From: Syntrophothermus sp. UBA1445
GTDB lineage: Bacteria > Bacillota > Syntrophomonadia > Syntrophomonadales > DTU052
NCBI GenBank assembly: GCA_002329495.1
Contig: DCTH01000207.1
Span: 1 to 5,786, forward strand
Direction of reading: 5' to 3'
DNA: 5,786 nucleotides
Shown: one piece after another, positions 1 through 5,495 of the stretch
Position numbering within the stretch: the first letter of the stretch is position 1
How the letters are laid out: each line of letters starts with the position of its first letter
Translations under genes and position numbers: made by a program
Notes under the pieces: model-generated
Databases searched by the model: none
Told to the model about the DNA's origin: nothing
Seen by the model: only the letters and a program-made list of their open reading frames with translations

Positions 1-21
1 CGACCACTCAGCCATCTCTCC
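1..21 (-). tRNA. tRNA-Ser, 5' end only (partial)
   Basis: Read on the minus strand from 21 down to 1, the sequence is GGAGAGATGGCTGAGTGGTC plus one more G. This is the standard 5' end of a bacterial tRNA-Ser: the acceptor strand GGAGAGA, then TG at positions 8-9, then the D-stem/loop start GGCTGAGTGGTCG. The gene runs off the left edge, so the anticodon, long variable arm and 3' end are not visible and the isoacceptor cannot be named. tRNA-Leu is the other class with a long variable arm, but it usually begins GCC/GCG, so Ser is preferred. It is transcribed divergently from walJ. Confidence 0.8.
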
Positions 22-79
22 ACGCTTTATTTTTTTCTCCGCAGTCGGTCAGAAACATTCACCAACGACTGACTATAAT

Positions 80-108
80 ATTCTACCCGGTATTGTGATT
101 AATCGCAA
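80..108 (-). promoter_or_regulatory. Candidate sigma-A promoter for the tRNA-Ser gene
   Basis: On the minus strand a TTGCGA -35-like hexamer (108-103) is followed, after exactly 17 bp, by a TAGAAT -10-like hexamer (85-80). They match consensus at 4/6 and 5/6. Transcription would begin near 73, giving a leader of about 50 nt before the mature tRNA 5' end at 21. This was found by eye. The region is AT-rich, so chance matches are easy, and it overlaps the candidate walJ promoter on the other strand. Confidence 0.3.
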
Positions 109-122
109 GTACCAACCATAAT
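93..122 (+). promoter_or_regulatory. Candidate walJ promoter
   Basis: A TTGTGA hexamer (93-98, 4/6 to the -35 consensus) and CATAAT (117-122, 5/6 to the -10 consensus) are separated by 18 bp. Transcription would start near 129, so the 20-bp palindrome at 140-159 would lie at about +12 to +31 of the transcript, a position suited to an operator or a 5' leader hairpin. A perfect TATAAT also occurs at 74-79 but has no acceptable -35 box. Weak, sequence-only evidence. Confidence 0.3.
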
Positions 123-139
123 ATGGACCAAGGGTTATT

Positions 140-159
140 TCGGGGACGATCGTCCCCGA
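140..159. repeat. Perfect 20-bp palindrome upstream of walJ
   Basis: TCGGGGACGATCGTCCCCGA is its own reverse complement over all 20 bases; the symmetry ends at the next pair (T139/C160). It is strongly GC-rich within an AT-rich spacer. No T-run follows on either strand, so it is not a Rho-independent terminator for walJ or the tRNA. It could be an operator for a dimeric regulator, a 5'-UTR hairpin, or a solo copy or remnant of a REP-like repeat. Its GGGGAC...GTCCCC arms resemble interspersed repeats found in some Clostridia, but only a genome-wide count could decide. Confidence 0.7.
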
Positions 160-256
160 CTTACTCTATTCCAGCAGGAAAACGGGCAGGTTATGACGTA
201 GTAGTCTGAGGGCGCGTTCCGCTCAGAAACTTAATTATAAATAAAGGACATCTTCT

Positions 257-1033
257 ATGCAAATACAAATACTGGCCAGTGGCAGCAGTGGCAATGCGGT
301 TTTCTTTGAGCTGGGCAACACCCGGATTCTGATCGATGCCGGGATCAGTGCCCGGCGTATCGAGCGGGGTCTCGCCAGCATCGGCATCCGGGCCGGAGAT
401 CTGGATGCCATACTAATCACTCATGAGCACAGTGATCATATTAGTGGGGTTGAGGTCTTGGCCCGAAAACATCGCCTGCCGGTTTACGCCCGCCCCCGAA
501 CCTGGAGTATGCTAGGCTTCAGAGACAAACTGGATAGTGATTGCTGCCGGGAACTGCCTCTTAACCTGGGAATCGGTCAGGTTGAGGTGGTACCCTTCCC
601 CATCTCTCACGATGCTGTGGACCCGGTGGGCTTCTGTCTTTATCACCAGCAGATGAAGTACGTGATAGCAACCGACCTGGGAGTGGTCACTCCGGTGGTA
701 CGGGAGGCCATGGCCTGTGCCGATGCCGTGGTCCTGGAAGCAAATCATGACCTGGAGATGTTGAACAACGGTCCTTATCCCTTCTATCTCAAGCGGAGGA
801 TCAGGAGTGCCGTTGGTCACCTGTCCAATCATGATGCGGCCGATCTCCTGACTGGTATTCCACGGAAATCCACCATGCAGGTCTTCCTGGCTCACCTCAG
901 CCGGCAGAACAACCTTCCGGCACTGGCAGAGAGGATAGTCTGCCAGCGTTTAAGTGAACACGGGTGTGATGTAGGCAACGAGGTGGTTATACATATGACT
1001 TACCCGGACCAGATTTCCGGTTATTGCAGATAA
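257..1033 (+). CDS. walJ: WalJ/YycJ-family metallo-beta-lactamase-fold hydrolase
   Basis: A 258-aa cytoplasmic MBL-fold protein with no signal peptide or membrane segment. It starts MQIQILASGSSGNA, the family's typical opening. Visible metal-ligand motifs are HEHSDH at residues 56-61 (HxHxDH), H118 in PISHDA, D140 in VIATD, and H213 in AHLSRQNN. The family signatures EANHD (161-165) and GHLSN (187-191) are also present. Length is close to Bacillus YycJ/WalJ (about 264 aa). The family is described as a DNA exonuclease-type enzyme linked to DNA-end processing and coordination of cell division with replication; in Bacilli it usually ends the walRK-HI operon. Here no walRK genes adjoin it within the window; its neighbours are a divergent tRNA-Ser and a convergent glcD, so it appears monocistronic. 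The ATG at 257 is supported by AAAGGA (243-248), 8 bp upstream. The exact biochemical activity in this organism is inferred from the family. Confidence 0.93.
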   Translation: MQIQILASGSSGNAVFFELGNTRILIDAGISARRIERGLASIGIRAGDLDAILITHEHSDHISGVEVLARKHRLPVYARPRTWSMLGFRDKLDSDCCRELPLNLGIGQVEVVPFPISHDAVDPVGFCLYHQQMKYVIATDLGVVTPVVREAMACADAVVLEANHDLEMLNNGPYPFYLKRRIRSAVGHLSNHDAADLLTGIPRKSTMQVFLAHLSRQNNLPALAERIVCQRLSEHGCDVGNEVVIHMTYPDQISGYCR

Positions 1034-1107
1034 GCTCCCGCAGGTGTTTTTGAGACGTATAACCCGATATCCCGGTGGGCAAACAAGTTTGTAAAAACGG
1101 GCTGCCG

Positions 1108-1148
1108 GCTGGCATACCCTCGCGAAATCATTCTTGCCAGCACTTTTT
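1108..1148 (+). terminator. Possible terminator of walJ
   Basis: GCTGGCA (1108-1114) pairs perfectly with TGCCAGC (1135-1141) around a 20-nt loop, and is followed after AC by TTTTT (1144-1148). It lies 74 bp past the walJ stop and just before the convergent glcD stop. The 7-bp stem is sound but the loop is long, so strength is doubtful. On the minus strand the same hairpin is followed only after about 10 nt by a TTTTT run (1097-1093), so it is a poor fit for ending glcD transcripts. Confidence 0.4.
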
Positions 1149-1160
1149 GAGTGTCTTATC

Positions 1161-2567
1161 TTAAAAAACTTTTCCCGGGTTCAGTATCAGGTTGGGATCG
1201 AAGGATTTCTTAATGGCCCTCATCAGGTTTAGCTTGGTCGGGTCAATGAACCTTGCCAGGGCTTCCTTTCTTTTCGCCCCTACCCCGTGTTCCCCGGAGA
1301 GCGTCCCACCCCGGGCATAGACTTTCTCATAGATCTCTGCCAGCACCCGGTCCCGTACCATCGGCCACTCAGTGTCGGTTAAACCCTCTTTGAGCAGGGT
1401 GGCGTGAATATTTCCGTCCCCGGCGTGTCCAAAGCAGGCTATTTTGATATGGTGACGGTCAGCGATGACCTGAATTTCGGCCACGGTTTCCGGTATTTCG
1501 CTCATCGGTACCACGATGTCTTCCAGGCTGTGAACGGGACTAGTTACTCGGAGAGCTTCCGCCAAAACCCGGCGCGGTTTCCAGATCCTTTCCTGGGTCG
1601 CCGGATTGTCCCCCACCAGTACATCCATGGCGCCGTTTTCAACCAGCAGGTCGGCCACTGTTTCCATGTCCTGTTCCAGATGGACCCGGGTAGTGCTTTC
1701 CAGCTCAATTATTATGTACGCCCCGGCTTCATGGCTCGGGAGTTCTCGTTCCAGGAACGATTCTGCGGACCTGATGCACAAATTATCCATAAACTCTATG
1801 GAAGTGGGGATTATTCCACTCTGTTTCATAACCCTGGGTACCACTGCGATAGCTTCGTGCATTTCCTTAAAAGGAGCAAGCAGTACCGCGTTGTACTGGG
1901 GTCGCGGCAGGAGCTTGAGGTAAGTCTTGGTAACAATTCCCAGCGTGCCTTCTGAGCCCACCAGTAGATGAATCAGATCATATCCGGTAACATCCTTGAC
2001 ACATTTCCCTCCCAGGTTAAGGATATCACCCTGGGGAAGCACCACCTCCAGACCATAAACGTGGTGGGAAGTTACACCGTATTTGACTGCCTTGTTCCCG
2101 CCCGCATTGGTTGCTATGTTCCCCCCGATAAAAGAACTGTCTGCGCTGCAGGGGTCCCCAGCATACAGAAACCCTTCCTCACGGGCCAGTCGTTGCACCT
2201 CACCGGTAGTAACCCCGGCCTCAACCACCATAAACATATTATCCCGGTCCAGCTCCAGGATCCGGTTCAGGCGCTCCAGGGATAGGACAATCCCTCCGTG
2301 AAATGGGACCGCTCCGGCGGCCAGACCGGTGCCAGCTCCCCGAGGGGTTACCGGAATCAACTCCCGATTGGCCAGTTGCATAATCTGGGCAATCTGCCGC
2401 GTGTTTTCCGGTTTGACTACCACCTCCGGCATCTGCCTCCACTTATCCTCACCGACCTCGTCGTGCGAATAGGGAAACATCTGGTCCTGACCAGTTAACA
2501 CGTTACGGGCCCCAGCGATACTGACAAGCTCGGCAATAATCTCTGGGGTTACCCGGTTATAGCCCAT
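1161..2567 (-). CDS. glcD: FAD-linked 2-hydroxyacid dehydrogenase, GlcD/LctD family
   Basis: A 468-aa soluble flavoprotein of the VAO/PCMH superfamily. The FAD-binding domain (about 45-220) shows PRGAGTGLAAGA (75-86), DPCSADSSFIGGN (138-150), ATNAGGNKAVKYG (152-164) and GSEGTLGIVT (204-213). The C-terminal FAD-oxidase domain (about 225-466) has FGHAGDGNIH (379-388) and SGEHGVGAKRK (424-434). By analogy with D-lactate and D-2-hydroxyglutarate dehydrogenases, H381, H388 and E426 are likely metal ligands and H427 catalytic. Members oxidise glycolate, D-lactate or similar 2-hydroxyacids. In anaerobes the close relative LctD works with an electron-transfer flavoprotein. Length fits the clostridial form (about 465 aa), not the longer E. 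coli GlcD. No EtfAB, GlcE/GlcF or lactate permease gene is adjacent in the window, so substrate and electron acceptor are open. The ATG start is fixed by AGGAGGG (2581-2575), 7 nt upstream. It is divergent from the acyl-CoA synthetase gene. Confidence 0.93.
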   Translation of the reverse strand: MGYNRVTPEIIAELVSIAGARNVLTGQDQMFPYSHDEVGEDKWRQMPEVVVKPENTRQIAQIMQLANRELIPVTPRGAGTGLAAGAVPFHGGIVLSLERLNRILELDRDNMFMVVEAGVTTGEVQRLAREEGFLYAGDPCSADSSFIGGNIATNAGGNKAVKYGVTSHHVYGLEVVLPQGDILNLGGKCVKDVTGYDLIHLLVGSEGTLGIVTKTYLKLLPRPQYNAVLLAPFKEMHEAIAVVPRVMKQSGIIPTSIEFMDNLCIRSAESFLERELPSHEAGAYIIIELESTTRVHLEQDMETVADLLVENGAMDVLVGDNPATQERIWKPRRVLAEALRVTSPVHSLEDIVVPMSEIPETVAEIQVIADRHHIKIACFGHAGDGNIHATLLKEGLTDTEWPMVRDRVLAEIYEKVYARGGTLSGEHGVGAKRKEALARFIDPTKLNLMRAIKKSFDPNLILNPGKVF

Positions 2568-2612
2568 CTTTTAACCCTCCTTTTAATGGCAACACGATTT
2601 TATATGTGTCAT

Positions 2613-2618
2613 ATTATA
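2613..2618 (-). promoter_or_regulatory. Candidate -10 box for glcD
   Basis: On the minus strand a perfect TATAAT occupies 2618-2613, about 46 bp upstream of the glcD ATG. No good -35 box sits 16-18 bp upstream (the sequence there is TGGCCC-like). The promoter, if real, would be weak or need an activator, which would suit a substrate-induced catabolic gene. Confidence 0.35.
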
Positions 2619-2759
2619 CGGCTTACTTTACCTGAGGGCCATGCTTTGTCTGCCAACGCCCCCATTCATTTTAAGACTTAATCCGACCATTGATAGCCAA
2701 ATCCCGACCACCTGCAAGTTGCCGAAAATGCTATTTTTTTCAGTAGTTGCTGTTAACAG

Positions 2760-2786
2760 GGAATGTTACAATTATTCCAGAATGTT
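2760..2786. promoter_or_regulatory. Possible operator over the synthetase promoter
   Basis: GGAAT (2760-2764) and ATTCC (2774-2778) form a 5-bp inverted repeat with a 9-bp centre that contains the TACAAT -10 box. GAATGTT also recurs as a direct repeat (2761-2767 and 2780-2786), offset by 19 bp, nearly two helical turns. The arms loosely recall the Bacillus FadR (TetR family) GAATG...CATTC type site, but the spacing differs, so no regulator is assigned. Confidence 0.25.
2764..2772 (+). promoter_or_regulatory. Candidate extended -10 promoter of the acyl-CoA synthetase gene
   Basis: TGTTACAAT matches the extended -10 form TGnTATAAT with one mismatch. No -35 box is correctly spaced, as extended -10 promoters allow; TTGCTG at 2747-2752 is too close (14 bp). 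Transcription would start near 2779, leaving a leader of about 90 nt before the GTG at 2869. Confidence 0.35.
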
Positions 2787-2852
2787 TCCAAAAATCAGGC
2801 GAAGGGAGGAACTGCGAAGAAGTAGGCCGTAGAAAACAATACGATTTAATTG

Positions 2853-2861
2853 AGGAGGGGG
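2853..2861 (+). promoter_or_regulatory. Ribosome binding site selecting a GTG start
   Basis: AGGAGGGGG is followed 7-10 nt later by GTG at 2869. The next in-frame ATG (2884) would be about 25 nt from AGGAGG, too far, so GTG is taken as the start. Confidence 0.8.
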
Positions 2862-2868
2862 AATTATC

Positions 2869-4557
2869 GTGGAAATCAAACCGATGGACAGGATTTGGGA
2901 AAAAGTATGGCCGGATTATTGGCCGCATTCCATTGAATACGGGAGAGAATCTATAGTCTGGCATCTTTATCATAACGCGAACCGGTTTGCCAACAAACCG
3001 GCCATAATCTACTACGGAACCGAGATCACTTTTAAAGAACTGAAAGAATTGGTCTGGAAAGCCGCCGGAGGACTAAAAAAACTGGGGGTCACCAAGGGGG
3101 ACCGGGTGTACCTGGCCCTGGAGAACTGTCCCCAATTCATCATCTCTTACTACGCCGCCATGGCTTTGGGCGCCATCGTTATTGCCGGCAGTCCCATGTA
3201 CAAGGGTGGTGAACTGACCTATGTCCTGAATGACTGTACCGCCAAGGTGGTTATCATCGAAGATGCTCTCTTCCCTATCCTGCAAAGCATCCGCAACCAG
3301 GTGCCATCAGTCGAAACAATAATAATAACTTCCCTGGCCGAGTATTTACCCGCTGAGCCAGCCCTTCCGGTGCCTCCCGGTTTGGCAATCGAGGGTGCTG
3401 AGTACCCGGGCACCATTGACTGGAAACAGTTTATGGCCAGCGAACCCCTGGATAGGATGGCCGAGCTTGATATAAAGAGTGATGTGGCTCTTCTGCAATA
3501 CACTTCGGGAACCACCGGCAATCCCAAGGGGGCCATGATAACTCATTTAAACATTATGGCCAATGCCACCTCGGCGCCCATGTCGGTAAATGCCACCGCA
3601 GAGGATGTCTATCTGACCGTTTTGCCCCTGTTCCACGTCACCGGGATGACCAACAGCATGAATGCTCCGGTATATCTCGGCGCCACCATGGTACTCATCG
3701 CGCGATTTGATGCCGAGACCCTGCTGATGGCCATCCAGAAGTATAAGTGTTCGGTCTGGCTAGCCATCACTACCATGAACATTGCCGTGATCAATCACCC
3801 GAACCTTATGAACTACGACATCTCATCACTGCGTGCTCTTATATCCGGCGGAGCACCAGTACCGCCGGTGATCGTCGAAAAATATCGGTCAATGACCGGC
3901 TGTAATCTGGTAGAGGGCTTTGGTATGAGTGAGACCATCTCCGCCACAATTCTAAATCCCCTGGACCGTAACAAACTGGGGAGCATCGGCATACCCATGG
4001 TTGCGGTTGACATCCGGGTAGCGGACCTTAAAGATGAAACCAAGGATGTTCCACTGGGTGAAGAGGGAGAGTTATGGCAAAAGGCGCCCTCGGTAGCGAT
4101 CGGTTACTGGAACAAACCCGAGGCCACCGCTGAGACATTCCTCGGAGACGGTTGGATGAAAACCGGGGATATCGTCAAGCTGGATGAAGAGGGTTATGTG
4201 TATATCTGCGGCCGTACCAAGGAACTTATCAAGGCTTCGGGATACAGCGTTTTCCCGGCTGAGGTCGAGGAATACCTGTACCACCACCCATCGATAGCTG
4301 AATGCTGCGTAATCGGAGTACCTCACGAATACCGGGGTGAGGATGTCAAGGCTTACGTCGTCCTGAAACCTGAATGGGTAGGCAAGATTACCGAACAGGA
4401 ACTGGTGGAATGGGCCCGGGGCGAGATGTCGGTCTATAAGTATCCCCGCACCATCGAATTCCGCGAATCCCTGCCGAAGAGCGGAACCGGCAAGATTATG
4501 CGCAAGATACTGAAGGCCGAAGTGGCAGAGATGGCGGCTGCCAAAGAGCAGGCCTAA
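2869..4557 (+). CDS. AMP-forming acyl-CoA synthetase (FadD-like, probably fatty acid)
   Basis: A 562-aa cytoplasmic ANL-superfamily adenylate-forming enzyme. It would activate a carboxylate with ATP to an acyl-adenylate and transfer it to CoA, giving the thioester that feeds beta-oxidation or lipid synthesis. Conserved motifs run in order: P-loop YTSGTTGNPKG (211-221), LPLFHVTG (252-259), A5 EGFGMSE (349-355, with F for the usual Y and S for T), A7 WMKTGDI (429-435), hinge/A8 GRTKELIKASGYSVFPAEVE (448-467), and A10 PKSGTGKIMRKIL (536-548) with catalytic lysine K542. Both the large N-terminal and the small C-terminal domain are complete, and length is normal for long/medium-chain acyl-CoA ligases. 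Substrate cannot be read from sequence: long- or medium-chain fatty acid is most likely, while an aromatic or alicyclic acid is possible. It is transcribed alone, divergent from glcD, and its GTG start is set by a strong AGGAGG. Confidence 0.92.
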   Translation: MEIKPMDRIWEKVWPDYWPHSIEYGRESIVWHLYHNANRFANKPAIIYYGTEITFKELKELVWKAAGGLKKLGVTKGDRVYLALENCPQFIISYYAAMALGAIVIAGSPMYKGGELTYVLNDCTAKVVIIEDALFPILQSIRNQVPSVETIIITSLAEYLPAEPALPVPPGLAIEGAEYPGTIDWKQFMASEPLDRMAELDIKSDVALLQYTSGTTGNPKGAMITHLNIMANATSAPMSVNATAEDVYLTVLPLFHVTGMTNSMNAPVYLGATMVLIARFDAETLLMAIQKYKCSVWLAITTMNIAVINHPNLMNYDISSLRALISGGAPVPPVIVEKYRSMTGCNLVEGFGMSETISATILNPLDRNKLGSIGIPMVAVDIRVADLKDETKDVPLGEEGELWQKAPSVAIGYWNKPEATAETFLGDGWMKTGDIVKLDEEGYVYICGRTKELIKASGYSVFPAEVEEYLYHHPSIAECCVIGVPHEYRGEDVKAYVVLKPEWVGKITEQELVEWARGEMSVYKYPRTIEFRESLPKSGTGKIMRKILKAEVAEMAAAKEQA

Positions 4558-4576
4558 CAACGATGATAAAACAATT

Positions 4577-4688
4577 GACTTCTGTTTCAGCTTCGTCACC
4601 ACAAGAATCTGCTCTTACCTGAGTCGAAATCTTTAGTGTTACCGGTATGAAGTGGCTGAGCGAAGTCAGGTCCCCACGGTCGTAAGAG
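4577..4688. repeat. Imperfect long inverted repeat / possible structured RNA
   Basis: GACTTC (4577-4582) and TCAGC (4587-4591) are complementary, in order, to GAAGTC (4662-4667) and GCTGA (4655-4659). This makes an 11-bp interrupted stem around about 63 nt. Two further pairings compete with or extend it: ACCTGA (4617-4622) with TCAGGT (4666-4671), and CTCTTAC (4612-4618) with GTAAGAG (4682-4688). It lies between the synthetase stop and the terminator at 4730-4761. It could be a 3'-UTR structure, a small RNA, or a degenerate MITE-like insertion. No riboswitch family is recognised. A reverse-strand open frame crosses it (4774-4496) but overlaps the synthetase gene and has no known domain. Confidence 0.4.
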
Positions 4689-4729
4689 ACTGCCTTTAGA
4701 GCATTCAATTCCCGGAAAACCCTGACATA

Positions 4730-4761
4730 AGAGGGGTTGGTGATCAGGCCAACCCCTTTAT
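4730..4761. terminator. Bidirectional Rho-independent terminator
   Basis: GGGGTTGG (4733-4740) pairs perfectly with CCAACCCC (4749-4756) around the 8-nt loop TGATCAGG. The stem extends by A-T, G-U and A-T pairs to 4730/4759. TTTAT follows on the plus strand; on the minus strand the stem continues into TCTTATG. It sits between the convergent synthetase and pcm genes, 69 bp beyond the pcm stop and about 175 bp beyond the synthetase stop. This placement suits shared termination. The U-tract is short in both directions, so efficiency may be modest. Confidence 0.65.
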
Positions 4762-4829
4762 CTATTAATCCCAACCTGTGACTACCGGATTCGAAGTCCG
4801 TTCTTATATCCTATCCGGCATGGTTTAGT

Positions 4830-5495
4830 CTACCAGCCCTCGGCCCCGATCAGGGGGACAAACCGCACTATCGCCAGTTCGTCTTCCTGCAGTTCACCGT
4901 TTACACTTCGCGTTATTCGCAGCAATCGTTGATCGATCCGGTCACCCACCGGGATTACCAGCCTTCCCCCCGGGGTTAACTGACCTACCAGTGATTCGGG
5001 CACCACCGGGGCCCCGGCTGAAATCAGTATAGCGTCAAAAGGTGCGGCTTCTGGCCAGCCCTTTGTGCCATCACCGGTACGCAGGCTGACATTGGTGTAA
5101 CCCAGGTCTTCTATCGTTTTCTTAGCCCCTTCGGCCAGTGGTGCCACAGTTTCGATAGAATAGACCTCCGCCGCCACCCGGGACAAAACCGCTGCCGCAT
5201 ATCCCGAACCAGTGCCGATCTCAAGCACTCGATCAGAAGGGCTGGTTTCGAGGGCTTCAATCATGAAGGCCACTATATAGGGCTGGCTTATGGTCTGTCC
5301 ATACCCTATGGGTAAGGGTTGATCTTCGTAGGCAAATACCTGCTGGCTTGGGGCAACAAACCGGTGGCGAGGTACCTCGAGCATTGCCTTTATGACTCTC
5401 TCGTCTGATACTCCGCGGACCTTAATCTGTTCCTCTACCATACGCTTTCGCTCATTAATGCGATCAGGATCCTTATTCATCCCAAAACAGCTCAC
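4830..5495 (-). CDS. pcm: Protein-L-isoaspartate O-methyltransferase
   Basis: A cytoplasmic SAM-dependent enzyme that methylates isoaspartyl residues in aged proteins so they can revert to aspartate. From the chosen start it is 221 aa (family about 205-220). Seen in order: GQTISQPYIVA (66-76), the PCMT substrate-site signature with S70; SAM motif I VLEIGTGSGYAAA (90-102); post-I acidic strand VYSIE (111-115); motif II FDAILISAGA (153-162); motif III LTPGGRLVIPVG (173-184); and the typical C-terminus RFVPLIGAEGW. The open frame extends upstream to a TTG at 5552, but that start has no spaced ribosome binding site and adds a non-conserved basic stretch. GTG at 5495 has AAGGGAG 7 nt upstream; ATG at 5480 is the alternative, 5 codons in, with only a weak AGGTGA. 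No surE, nlpD or rpoS neighbours are present. It stands alone, convergent with the synthetase gene. Confidence 0.92.
   Translation of the reverse strand: MSCFGMNKDPDRINERKRMVEEQIKVRGVSDERVIKAMLEVPRHRFVAPSQQVFAYEDQPLPIGYGQTISQPYIVAFMIEALETSPSDRVLEIGTGSGYAAAVLSRVAAEVYSIETVAPLAEGAKKTIEDLGYTNVSLRTGDGTKGWPEAAPFDAILISAGAPVVPESLVGQLTPGGRLVIPVGDRIDQRLLRITRSVNGELQEDELAIVRFVPLIGAEGW

Larger units (their letters stand above)
2568..2868. other. Divergent intergenic region glcD / acyl-CoA synthetase
   Basis: These 301 bp separate two divergent genes and hold both ribosome binding sites and the promoter candidates listed separately. Short open frames here lack credible start sites and family features, so I call no gene. 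No tRNA, riboswitch or terminator was recognised. The middle (about 2650-2730) shows nothing I can name apart from an 8-nt T-run (2733-2740) with no strong hairpin before it. Confidence 0.6.

Noticed and set aside
205..227. TCTGAG/CTCAGA 6-bp inverted repeat in the walJ leader
   Set aside because: The stem is short with an 11-nt loop, no T-run follows, and it is too far from the start codon to mask the ribosome binding site directly; likely chance.
1404..1955. 183-codon plus-strand open frame antisense to glcD
   Set aside because: It lies wholly within the motif-complete glcD gene, shows no recognisable domain, and has the composition expected of a reverse-frame shadow.
2641..2973. Short open frames on both strands in the divergent intergenic region
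   Set aside because: They lack ribosome binding sites and recognisable features, and several run into the synthetase gene; the region is better explained as regulatory.
4072..4602. 176-codon minus-strand open frame over the 3' end of the synthetase gene
   Set aside because: It overlaps the conserved C-terminal domain of the synthetase and has no domain of its own; an antisense shadow.
4496..4774. 92-codon minus-strand open frame crossing the synthetase/pcm gap
   Set aside because: It starts in or near the terminator hairpin, has no clear ribosome binding site, runs into the synthetase gene and matches no family I know. It is more likely incidental to the structured segment, though it could be a translated fragment of a repeat.
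4785..4799. T-arm-like CGGATTCGAAGTCCG suggesting a tRNA or tmRNA end
   Set aside because: Only a 4-bp stem forms, the loop lacks the expected pyrimidine at its last position, and there is no acceptor stem, D-arm or anticodon arm around it.
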